From Symsagittifera roscoffensis (lineage: Eukaryota; Xenacoelomorpha; Acoela; Convolutidae), in NCBI RefSeq assembly GCF_963678635.1, contig NC_087070.1, positions 2,481,854-2,545,853 on the forward strand: DNA of 64,000 bases. The letters are read 5' to 3'. Below, in pieces: positions 22,880 to 32,940 of this stretch. Made by a program: the position numbers and the translations under genes. Numbering within the stretch: the first letter of the stretch is position 1; every line of letters begins with the position of its first letter. The notes beneath the pieces were generated by a model that saw nothing but the letters and a program-made list of their open reading frames with translations, ran no database searches and was not told the origin of the DNA.

Positions 22880-23651
22880 CGATGATTTTTGCTAAAAATT
22901 GTGGATTTAATTAGTAGAAAAAACGCCTACGCAATTTCGACAATTGGAATTTACATACAAACATTCCATATTTGGTACAACTTCAATATATGGAAACCAT
23001 GATTAGTCATCTTATTTACTTCCATTTTCATATAATCTCAAAATCGCTTTTCTCATTCCTCTTCAACTGATCAGTTGGCTCTTCAAAAATATACACAAGA
23101 AAAGAAACTAATCCCAATTATTTTGAATTCTCAAAAAGTCAAACAGGAATTGGGAGATTCGTTTGGTTGCAAAAATCCTACAAGGGGAAATTATCTTCTG
23201 AAACCTGCTTTCAACTTTAAAAGTTAATGATTTGGGACAATTTGAAAAATTTCAACAAGTCTATCTTAGTGATAAAGTAAGGAGAAGCAAAATCGGCAAT
23301 CCGGAATACCGTTATTCACAATGCTGAAAACCATACTCGTACTTATATATGAACTTATATATGAAATCAAAACTTATACTCGTACTTATATATGAAAACA
23401 AAATTGGCAAAGATTCAACTAAGGATCGGGAGCTCGACATCTGTGATAGAGTATATGAAATAGCAGCATACAACATGAGAAGTAAATGTGTCACAATCAA
23501 GAAGTACAATATGAACAAGCCGCCCTACATTCAGATTCAACTCTTCACTAAAAAAGAGATTAAAGCAATGAAACAAGTTGCCTATGTCAACTACACTTTG
23601 AACGATTTCAAAGAACTGTCCCAAATTTTGAGAAATTTTTATGTTTGTTGA
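22880..23651 (+). pseudogene. Small ORF of unit 1, possible PC4-like module
   Basis: The open frame 23349-23651 encodes CDRVYEIAAYNMR, CVTIKKYNMNKPPY, then IQIQLFTKKEIKAMK and a charged tail. This matches a strand-strand-strand-helix PC4 layout, with V-x-I-K and L-T/F-x2-E-I. Upstream from about 22880 the equivalent of unit 2 shows a second, more broken segment (QFRQLEFTYK then a SLTDQLALEK-like block). A two-module protein like 21505-22055 is therefore plausible. The start codon is uncertain; the ATG at 23349 falls in a local repeat of ACTTATATATGAA. Confidence 0.4.
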
Positions 23652-23659
23652 TAATTGTA

Positions 23660-24760
23660 AAACTCGGAAACGCTTTGTGATGTTGTGTATGCTTAATAAT
23701 TGACTTAATATTGGTTTAAAACTACTTTTTCTCGCTGAAGTGTTTATTTAGAGCTAGGATAACTGAGGAAAAGGCAGACAAAACATACAACTCAACCAAA
23801 AATGACTTAAACCACTAACTAATTACCAATAATTTTCAAGTATTTGTTAAAAAAATTATAAGAAAAAATTATTTTTCTTCTGTTTTTATCAAAGTTTCAG
23901 TAAATTGTATCTTATTTGTATATATAGTTGAAAAAATTATCATTATTTGTCCAGTTTCTGAATTTCATTGGTTTTTTTTTTCATTTTATTATGCCTAAAT
24001 TTAAGGTTTTGATTGGCTGCATAGTTTTTCTAAAAACTAACTAGACTCTTAATAAGGGAAAACATTTTATGATGACTGTTATTATAAAATAAAATAAAAT
24101 TGATACAACAACTCGAGTTTTTTCAAGTTTCTTTGTTTATTTCAGTGAAGAATGTTTCTATCAAAAGCGTTTTAAATGTCTGAAGTGGACATTTATAAGG
24201 TTTTAAGGTTGAACAACTAAAAATTAAAGGAGTGGCGGACAGATGACGTTGATGGAGATTGCATTAGTTTTAACTTGTATAGAAACACAGAAAGTACAAT
24301 AATTTTGTGAAAAAGATGGAAAGGAGATTTCAGAAAAGAAGAGTACTGACAGATTTATCGAGAATGTTTTTAGTTAGAAGAGTCAACACCGAATTTTCAA
24401 ATTTTGAATTGAATATCGAAAAAATAGTATAAACTAGACAAGAAACCTCATTTTGGTGTCAATTGTATATGTTATTATGTTAAAAAAACTCAATAACACT
24501 GATTGATTGGGAAGTTTCATAAACATAATTTGATTCTGATCTACAAAGTACTTTAAAATCTGTGAAAACTTCAGTTTGGTTGGCTATTACCACAAATATT
24601 ACCTGTGAAGAAATGCTCGATTTTTTGATATCAAAAATATTGAATGAAGATTGCATTAGTTTCATTTTGTATAGAAACACAGAAAGTACAATAATTTTGT
24701 TAAAAAGATGGAGAGAAGATTTCAGAAAAGAAGAGTACTGACAGGTTTATCGACAATGTT
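23660..24760. other. Noncoding part of duplication unit 1
   Basis: AT-rich and without a supported gene. It includes the GGAGTGGCGGACAGATGACG block at about 24229-24248 that recurs at 26630 and 27014. Short antisense frames here have no support. Confidence 0.45.
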
Positions 24761-24769
24761 TTTATTCAG

Positions 24770-25015
24770 AAGAGTTAACACATATTGAGTGGTCGGTCAC
24801 TAAAATACAAAAAATGGAAGAATCTATGAAACAAAAGTTGAAGATAAGGAACATCTTTTCGATTACTGTTCGGAATTTGATACAAACACAAAATCTAGAT
24901 TTGTCATAATATCTTTTAATCGACTGTTCAAAATTAAAATACTTGCAGTTGTTTATATCACAATATACCAACAAGAAGAGGATAAATTTGTGTGTTTTGG
25001 TAATTTTTTGTATTT
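24770..25015 (+). pseudogene. Broken copy of the 27505 small ORF
   Basis: Colinear with 27575-27820: GAGTGGTCGGTCACTAAAA, then codons for GRIYETKVEDK-like sequence, with one-base differences that break the frame (ATACAAAAAATGG versus AAACGAAAAATGG). No independent function is recognised. Confidence 0.4.
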
Positions 25016-25359
25016 TTTGGTACAAGAAAAAACAATACTTGAATAGAATCTGTGTTTGAACAAAACGTAAAAACAGTCAATTTCTTGATATATGTATACA
25101 TAAATGTCTAATCTCTACAAAGATTGGCTTAGAGATGTTCCTATTAAAATTAAATGTTACTTACATTTCTCCAAAGAACATCAAGTGTTGTGAGTGGAGA
25201 CGCAATAATCACGTGTTACTATGTATTGTTCGTAAAAATCACTGGAAACGGAAAAAAAAGCAATTTTTTACAATAATCTGAATAAAAGCCGAGAAGAGCT
25301 TGACACATAGCGGCAGCCATCTGGAACAATGATTTTTGCTAAGAATTGTGGATTTAATT

Positions 25360-26106
25360 AGTAGAATAACGCCTGCGCAATTTCGACAAATGGAATTTGC
25401 ATACAAAACATTCCATATTTGGTACAACTTCGATATATGGAAACCATGATTAACCATGTTATTTACTTCCATTTTCATCTAATCTCAAAATCATTTTCTC
25501 ATTTCTCTTTAACTGATCAGTTGGCTCTTGAAAAATGTACTCAAGAAAAAAAAACTAGTCCCAATTGTTTTGAACTCTCAAAAAGTCAAACAGGAATTGG
25601 GAATTCGTTTTGTTCCAAAAATCCTACAAGGGGAAAATATCTTTTGAACCCAGCTTTCAACTTTAAAAATTAATAATTTGGGACAATTTGAATAATTTCA
25701 ACAAGTCTATTTTAGTCAAAAAGAAGGAGAAGCAATATCGGCAATCCGGAATACCGTTATTCACGGTGCTGAAAACCTTGGACTCGTACATATATATGAA
25801 ACCAAAACTGGCAAAGATTCAACTATGGATCGGGAGCTCGACATCTGTGATAGAGTATATGAAATAGCAGCATACAACATGAGGAGGATGTGTGTCACAA
25901 TCAAGAAGTACAATATGAACAAGCCGCTCTACATTCAGATTCAACTCTTTACTGAAAAAGAGATTAAAGCAATGAAACAAGTTGCCTATGTCAACTACAC
26001 TTTGAAAGAGTTCAAAGAACTGTCCCAAATTTTGAGAGATTTTATGTTTGTTGATAATTGTAAAACTCGGAAGCGCTTTGTGTTGCTGTGTATGCTCAAT
26101 AATTGA
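25360..26106 (+). pseudogene. Small ORF of unit 2, possible PC4-like module
   Basis: The open frame 25825-26106 carries DICDRVYEIAAYNMR, CVTIKKYNMNKPLY and IQIQLFTEKEIKAMK, nearly identical to 23440-23600. Its upstream codons (VHIYETKTGKD at about 25775-25815) align with the 27505 ORF (GRIYETKVEDK), showing that the two ORF types are relatives. A further segment at 25360-25560 (QFRQMEFAYK...SLTDQLALEKC) may be a first module. Differences from unit 1 are mostly substitutions that keep the frame open, but no rate test was possible. Confidence 0.42.
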
Positions 26107-26109
26107 CTT

Positions 26110-27500
26110 AATATTGGTTTAAAACTACTTTTTTTCGCTGAAGTGTTTATTTAGAGATAGGATAACTAAAGAAAAGTCAGACAAAACATACAGCTCAACC
26201 AAAAATGACTTAAACCACTAACCAATTATCATTTATTTTCCAGTATTTATTAAAGAATTTATAAAAAAAAAAGTATTTTTCTTCTGTTTTTATCAAAGTT
26301 CCAGTAACTTGTATCTTATTTGTATATTTAGTTAAAAACATTATCATTATTTTTTCAGTTTCTGAATTTATTATTTTTTTTTCATTTTATTATGCCTAAA
26401 ATTAAGGTTTTGATTAGCTGCATGAATTTTCTAAAATTTAACTAGATCTTAATGAGGGAAAAACAATTTATGATGACTGTTATGACAAAATAAAATAAAA
26501 TTGATACAACAATTCGAGTTTTTTTCAAGTTTCTTTGTTTAGTTCAGTGAAAAATGTTTCTTTCAAAAGCGTGTTCAATGTCTGAAATGGACATTTATAA
26601 GATTTCAAGGTTGAACTACTAAAAATCAAAACAGTGGCGGACAGATGACAAATTTTTTTTTACTGCTTTTATCAAAGTTTCAGTAAATTGAATCTTATTT
26701 GTATATTTAGTTAAAAAACATTATTTTTGTTTTACGATATTCTGAATTTCCTTGTTTTTTTTCATTTTAATGAGCCTAAATTTAAGGTTTTGACTGGCTG
26801 CATGAATTTCCTGAAAAATAACTAGACTCTTTAAAAGGGAAAAACATTTCATTATGACTGTTATTACAAAATAAAAAAAAAATTGATACAACAATTCGAG
26901 TTTTTTCAAGTTTCTTTGTTTATTTCACTGAAGAATGTTTCTATCAAAAGCGTTTTCAAGGTTTGAAATGGACATTTATAAAATTTTAAGGTTGAACTAC
27001 TAAAAAATAAAAGAGTGGCGGATAGATGACGTTGATGGAGATTGCATTAGTTTTAACTTGTATAGAAACAAAGAAAGTACAATAATTTTGTGAAAAAGAC
27101 GGAGAGGAGATTTCAGAAAAGAAGAGTACTGACAGATTTATCGACAATGTTTTTAATTAGAAGATTCAACACCGAAATTCCAATTTTTGAATTGAGTATC
27201 GAAAAAATAGGATAAACCAGACAAGAAACCTCATTTTGGTGTCAATTGTATATGTTATTATGTTAAAAAAACTCAATAAAACTGATTGATTGGGAAGTTT
27301 CATAAACATAATTTGATTCTGATCTACAAAGTACTTTAAAATCTGTGAAAACTTCAGTTTGGTTGGCTATTACCACAAATATTACCTGTGAAGAAATGCT
27401 CGATTTTTTGATATCAAAAATATTTTGATATCAAAAATTAATGAAGATTGCATTAATTTCAACTGGTATAGAAACACAGAAAGTACAATAATTTTGTTAA
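26110..27500. other. Noncoding with internal 380-bp direct repeat
   Basis: 26270-26649 and 26650-27029 are adjacent copies of the 23870-24246 segment. 27237-27430 repeats 24440-24620 and has a small direct repeat of TTTTTGATATCAAAAAT. No gene is supported. Confidence 0.5.
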
Positions 27501-27504
27501 AAAG

Positions 27505-27820
27505 ATGGAGAGGAGAATTCAAAAAAGACGAAAACTGACAATTTATCGACATTGTTTTTATTCAGAAGACTTATCACAGATTGAGTGGTCGGTCACTAAA
27601 AAAACGAAAAATGGAAGAATCTATGAAACAAAAGTTGAAGATAAGGAACATCTTTTCGATTACTGTTTGGAATTTGATACAAACAAAAAAATCTAGATTT
27701 GTCAGAATATTTTTTAAACGATTATTCAAATTTAAAAGACTTCCATTTGTTTATGTTACAATATACCAACAACAAAGTGAAAATTTGTATATTTTGGTAA
27801 TTTCTTTTTTCACTGGTTAG
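27505..27820 (+). pseudogene. Small ORF, divergent relative of the 25825 ORF
   Basis: The ATG at 27505 opens 63 codons, basic at the N terminus (MERRIQKRRK). It includes LSQIEWSVTKK, GRIYETKVEDK and YCLEFDTNKKI, then a stop. The frame shifts to FKRLPFVYVTIYQQQSEN. YCLEFD matches YCIQFE of the 21505 ORF and the following strand matches VKILKF, so this is a degenerate member of the same family. The helix region is lost. Confidence 0.4.
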
Positions 27821-28035
27821 AAATAAAAGAAAAATAGAAAAAATTTTTGATCGAATTTTCAAAATTTGAATTTAGTATCAAAAAAATAGTATAAACCAGA
27901 CAATAAATCTCATTTTTGTGTCAATTGTATATGTTAGTATCTTATAAAACTCAAAAAAACTGATTGATTGGGAAGTTTCATAAACACAGTTTGGTTCTGA
28001 TCTACAAAGTACTTTAAAATCTGTGAACACTTCGA

Positions 28036-28250
28036 TTTGATTGGTTATTACCACAAATACTACCTGTGAAGGAATGCTCGATTGTTTGGTATCAAAAACT
28101 TTGAAAAATGCTTAGAAATAAAGCTAAATTTTGATTGGTTGACTCTAATTTTGCTGAACATGCCTTGACAATTGAAGCTCGATTCTGATTGGTTGATATC
28201 ATAAAAGATGAAAATTTCCTTTTAAGTAATACTCGATTCTGACTGATAGA
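28036..28250 (+). promoter_or_regulatory. Array of CCAAT-type motifs
   Basis: Four motifs at about 50-95 bp spacing: TTTGATTGGTTAT (28036), TTTTGATTGGTTGAC (28129), TTCTGATTGGTTGAT (28183) and TTCTGACTGATAG (28237). They lie upstream of a plus-strand zinc-finger exon, in the same arrangement as the polymerase upstream regions at 10592 and 17961. They are read here as the 5' region of another polymerase copy facing the other way. Confidence 0.5.
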
Positions 28251-28469
28251 TACTTTCGAAACTCCATAGTTGAATTGGATGATTTTTTTTTCAGCGAGGC
28301 TAAATAGCATCTCCGTTCTGATTTTATTTCATGTTGAAACCAATTGGTTAAGAAAATTGCTGTTTTTATTCACTTTTATTCATCTTTCGAGGCTATTCAA
28401 CTCTTCTTATGTAAATTTTTGGGATTTTCTGAATCTCATATTTCTTTTTTCTTTACTTAGTGAGATGCA

Positions 28470-28697
28470 GTCACTGATTAGAAACGAAAGAGTTGCATTT
28501 CTTGAATGTGGCAGATATTACACTCGCTCAGACGCATCAAGACATCGTTAGCACTGTGGCGTTTTAAAATGTTCCAATTGTAACTCTTAAACATCTAGCG
28601 GCGAGGAAATCACTAATCATATAAAGGAAAAGCATTTTTTTGTCAACATAATGATAAATTATGTGATCAGCAGTCTCGAAAAACACTCCAAGAGAAG
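28470..28697 (+). pseudogene. Orphan polymerase-type zinc-finger exon
   Basis: Contains ECGRYYTRSDASRH, matching DCGKDYRRANAAR of the polymerase N-terminal exon. It is followed after a stop by CSNC-X12-HIKEKH (C at 28570), a C2H2 finger with a TAA inside it. The next bases at 28697 read GAGAAG|GTAAAT, a plausible splice donor. A TTTTTTTTTCAG acceptor lies at 28287-28296, upstream. No polymerase domain follows, so it is a stranded 5' remnant. Confidence 0.45.
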
Positions 28698-28699
28698 GT

Positions 28700-30640
28700 A
28701 AATTTTATACATTTTTAATAAAAAACCTAGTAAAAAATAATTTGAATCATAATTTTTACTGATTCCGAAAAGTCTATACAATCAATTTGAAAAAACTCTA
28801 GTAAAAAAATTCAGTGTTTTCATCACTACTCTTGATCTGTCATTCTGTTATTCAAAAGCTCTGACTGATGATAAAACCAGCAACAATCGAGTTCAAATTT
28901 TTGTGAAAATTTCATTGGAAATCTATCCGAAAATTTTTTATCTAAGGTAAAAACTCCATTGGCTGCAAGCTTGCGGAGATTTTGTTGCAATAAATTTGCA
29001 GTAAAAGTGCATAACATACGATAACGAGTTGTTTAGTAACTGTTTGAAAACAGTAAAAAAACTGGATATATGTAAAACATCGACTAATTGAAAGGTTTTG
29101 CCTAGTTGCCATTTTTAGGTTTTCCCTATTTAGTGATTGTAGTGCGTTATTAAGCAGAGTAGTGCGTTATTAAGCAGATAATATGAGCTGATTTATTCAG
29201 ACATATGGTTTTTACTGTTTACTGACGATTTCTTTAAGAAAATTCGTAAATGACTTAGTAAAGATAAAAAAAATTTTGTTCTTGCTAATTTTTGAAAACG
29301 TCAACTAATTAATATGCTTTCTCAATCAAAAAAAATCAATTCAATATAGAAATTCAGAGTTGAGACAGCAACATACAGTTATCGGATTGAGAAAATCATT
29401 TTAAATCTTTTAGCAAAGGATTTGTAGTATTAATTCAGCTTCGGTTTATTGAACGTTCGTTGAAACGATAAATTTTTCCGTCTAAAATTCATTTTTCAAG
29501 CAAAGTTTTGTAAAAATTGGATTAATTTGGTAGATAATAGATGAAGCAGAAGCTGAGAGAATGCTAAAATGAGATAGAAACTCAATTTAATTCATTATGT
29601 GTTTAGAGATATTTTTACTAAAATTTAGCTTATAAAGTATATCTTGAGAAAAAATCTGACATAAAAAATGTCTAATATTTGTATTTATATGTATTGCATT
29701 AGAAAAATTTGTTATCATTTGAAGTAATAGGTAAATTTACGTGAATGATGTTTTGATGATAATTTTTTTAGAGTAACCCCAATCCGACATCTTTTATAAT
29801 ATGATACATGAAACATAAATCAAAAACTTGCTTTCAAGATCTACATTTTCTTACTAAGTAAAATTCAAAACACTACATACATACACAATAATCCATGCAA
29901 TCATACCATATACAATACTATATTCAATACATTACTACAATTTTACTCTATAGTGTTTTTCGCTTAATTAAAATCGGATAATTACACAATTGTTCCAGTT
30001 TGCACCTTGATTTGCTTTGATAAATCAATTTTTTGAGACGGGTTCTCTTAGAAGTTTTTAGATATTATAGATGTTAGGAACTAGGTTTCCTTGCGTATTT
30101 CTGGAGGTTTTCAGATTATAACAAATAGAGCTGCTCTTAATTTGTTCTTAAATCGTAAAAATACACCTTTCTATTCTCATTGTTTACATATGTTTTTGAA
30201 AGCTTTAACTAGCACCGATTTTTTCTCATTTGGGCATTTTTGAGAAAACTTCCGTCAAAAATTAAGAATAAAAAATGTTTGTTAATAACTATGAAAAGTG
30301 ATAGTTATTGATCCCAAAAGTTGTATTTTTGCTTAAATAGTTTACTGTAGCAACTGAATAAGGGAACCTTGAGGAAGACATTTACAATTTTTATCAATTT
30401 AACCAGATGGTATCAGTTCTAATTTCATTTCTGCTAGAAAACTGTTTGTTTAATTGATACTATTTTCTCCTAAAATCTCCAGTTCTGACTAAGTTTTTTG
30501 CAAAGTTTGTTCAATAGCGAAAACATGCATTAAGCAGAAAGCGAGAATGACCTTAAAACATAGAACATTTCTATAGAAAGTCATGACAAAAAAACAATTT
30601 TTCAAGAAATGTGATAGTTATTGATCCCAAAAGTTGTATT
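28700..30640. other. Gene-free AT-rich interval
   Basis: No coding, RNA or repeat feature is supported, apart from a local repeat: the block GTGATAGTTATTGATCCCAA at 30298 recurs at 30610. Confidence 0.5.
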
Positions 30641-30976
30641 TTTGCCTAAATAATTTACTGTAGCAACTAAACAAGCGAACCTTGAGAAAGACAATTACAG
30701 TTTTTATCATCAGTCATGAAGAAGACTTTTTTTGGATCTGAACCAATATCGAAAAATTGTTTATAAAGAATAAATCCCATTTTCAGTACTTTTCAGCAAT
30801 TAACTGTTCATGTTTCCGCATTGAGCTGATTTTGTTTACTATTAATGGGAAAAACTTCTCAGAAATTGTAATTTTTGTAAAAAAAAAATTTGGTTAGTCA
30901 TTGAGAAAAACTGAGGAGGAGTTAGATCATGGAGTTTAATCTAGAAATTTCGTTGAAGGATGCTCTCAATCTTCAG

Positions 30977-31980
30977 CTTTTTTAAGTTTTCTTGTTGATG
31001 TTGAGAGCTTTGTATAACCCGCTTTGTAGCTCAAATAATGCTAAAATTTATCGTATTTAAAAATTTTGTATCATTGTCTCACCATGATGCCGTTTAAAAT
31101 ACGAGTTGAGCTCAAATTTAATGTAAACTCTGTACGTAGGTATATTGTTTTTATTAGATCAGAAGCAACAAAAAAATTAACCAAAACTATGAGATTTTAG
31201 CAATTTTTTCCAAAAACTTGAAATTTTTGCAATTTTTTCCAAATACTTCAAATTTTTTCCAAAAACTTCAAAAACTAAAGCAATTTTCACTGTTTTCTGG
31301 AAGTTTCAATAGTGATTCAGCTTTTATAAGTTTTCTTGTTGATGTTGAGAGCTTTATATAACCCGCTTTGTAGTTCAAATAATGCTAAAATTTATCGTAT
31401 TTGAAAATTTTAAATCATTGTCTCAACATGATGCCGTTTAAAATACGAGTTGAGCTCAAATTTAATTCAAAATTTGAAGGTAGGTATATTGTTTTTATTA
31501 GATCAGAAGCAACAAAAAAATTAACCAAAACTATGAGATTTTAGCAATTTTTTCCAAAAACTTGAAATTTTTTGCAATTTTTTCCAAATACTTCAAATTT
31601 TTTCCAAAAACTTCAAAAACTAAAGCAATTTTCACTGTTTTCTGGAAGTTTCAATAGTGATTCAGCTTTTATAAGTTTTCTTGTTGATGTTGAGAGCTTT
31701 ATATAACCCGCTTTGTAGTTCAAATAATGCTAAAATTTATCGTATTTGAAAATTTTAAATCATTGTCTCAACATGATGCCGTTTAAAATACGAGTTGAGC
31801 TCAAATTTAATTCAAAATTTGAAGGTAGGTATATTGTTTTTATTAGATCAGAAGCAACAAAAAAATTAACCAAAACTATGAGATTTTAGCAATTTTTTCC
31901 AAAAACTTGAAATCTTTGCAATTTTTTCCAAATACTTCAAACTTAAAGTTTTTGCAATTTTTTTCCAAAAAAAATGACTT
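30977..31980. repeat. 345-bp tandem repeat (three units)
   Basis: Units start at 30977, 31321 and 31666, spacing 344-345 bp. Each contains TATAACCCGCTTTGTAG, CATGATGCCGTTTAAAATAC and a string of TTTTTTCCAAAAACTTGAAA. The last unit is truncated. A single unit is at 35890-36210. Confidence 0.85.
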
Positions 31981-32202
31981 TTTGGAAGTTTCAGTAGGTT
32001 TCAGCATAGTCTCAAGTTGATAGAAAGTAAGATTATTCAATAAAATAGGTCGAATTATAGCTAATCTTGTCGTGCTTTGAAAAAAACTCTTACCATTGAC
32101 CCACCATGTACCAAAAAACTGATTAAAACCGCTTCATTCCTTATTTCTCACGTAATTGACACTTATTGTTGAAATTAGATAACGGGCAGCGAGAATTTTG
32201 CG
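31981..32202. other. Subterminal noncoding sequence
   Basis: Inner flank of the right terminal repeat. Faint similarity to the reverse complement of 1480-1560 suggests the inverted repeat may extend further in a diverged form. Confidence 0.35.
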
Positions 32203-32377
32203 AAAAAACTAGAAATTTCCACACAAAAACCAAAAAATTTTCGTTTTTCTTACCATTATCTTACCATCACTCAAACCATGAAATCTTAAAATTGGTATTC
32301 CCTATCTTAATACATCAAACATCAATCTTATTACATAGGGTGGGGACCGGATACTCTATAGTCTAATTTAATACATG
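32203..32377 (-). repeat. Terminal-repeat-like sequence, right (inverted) copy
   Basis: The reverse complement matches 1241-1430 and 5691-5880: TTAATACATG at the outer end, CCGGATACTCTATAG, AATACATC subrepeats, then CTTACCATCACTCAAACCAT and CTAGAAATTTCCACA. Its outer end at 32377 is followed within 20 bp by retroelement sequence (ACAGCACCACC...). That sequence normally lies about 260 bp beyond the point where the left env fragment stops. Confidence 0.6.
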
Positions 32378-32393
32378 GTTCAAGTTCAACGCT

Positions 32394-32940
32394 TACAGCA
32401 CCACCAAATCTACACAGCCTACATAATTGTCGCCCAAATCTCTAGTTCCACAAAATTATAGGATTACAATGAGCATACCCCTCAAGGTAGTAACTTCCCA
32501 CAAAGTCCAATATCTCACGTAATGCTCCATCAACCAAATATTGACGACACATATGAACAAAATGTAGAAAAACCACACACAAAAATTTTTCGTTCTCAAA
32601 ACAATCATTTTTGTAGCCCACGATGAGCCGACAGGTCGGATCTCTCAACCGTTCCCTTTACTATCACACGAACCTCCAATGCCACTCCTTCCTTCAGTTC
32701 ACTCTCAGACTTCAACTCTTCTCACCTACCCAACTTTTCTTCTAACTCACCACGCATGGACTCAGACAATTCAAACCAAAGAGTTTTCAACACCATATCT
32801 AATTTTAATATAAATCTGATGTAGAAAACAATGACAAATTCCTAGACACCAAACACAGCCCTATAAATTTTCCCAACTATCTTTTCAACCCAAATTTTTG
32901 CCATTTCTAACGAAAAAAAAAGAAACTTACAAATCCTCAG
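32394..32940 (+). pseudogene. Retroelement 3' accessory gene fragment (unit 1)
   Basis: Colinear with 41128-41650 of retroelement copy B. Contains TTTTTGTAG followed by CCCACGATGAGCCGACAGG (ATG at 32623), which encodes MSRQVGSLNRS, equivalent to MGRQIGSLHRS at 59509. The frame ends after about 40 codons. The rest of the accessory gene is replaced by unrelated sequence. Confidence 0.6.

Larger units (their letters stand above)
22585..25020. repeat. Tandem duplication unit, copy 1
   Basis: This aligns with 25031-27820. Both begin ACTTGAATAGAATCTGTG, contain a small ORF with the CVTIKKYNMNK motif, a GTGGCGGACAGATGAC block, and a second ORF ending in a WSVTK-type segment. In unit 2 a further 380-bp stretch (26650-27029, matching 23870-24246) is inserted. 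No target-site signature was seen at the junction. Confidence 0.75.
25031..27820. repeat. Tandem duplication unit, copy 2
   Basis: Second copy of 22585-25020, longer by an extra 380-bp internal duplication at 26650-27029. By eye the two copies look roughly 90 percent alike, so the event is not very recent or the copies are neutral. Confidence 0.75.

Noticed and set aside
28092-28310. Antisense frame of 72 codons with repeated STNQNRA
   Set aside because: The repeated peptide comes from the CCAAT/TTCTGATTGG motif array; no family likeness.
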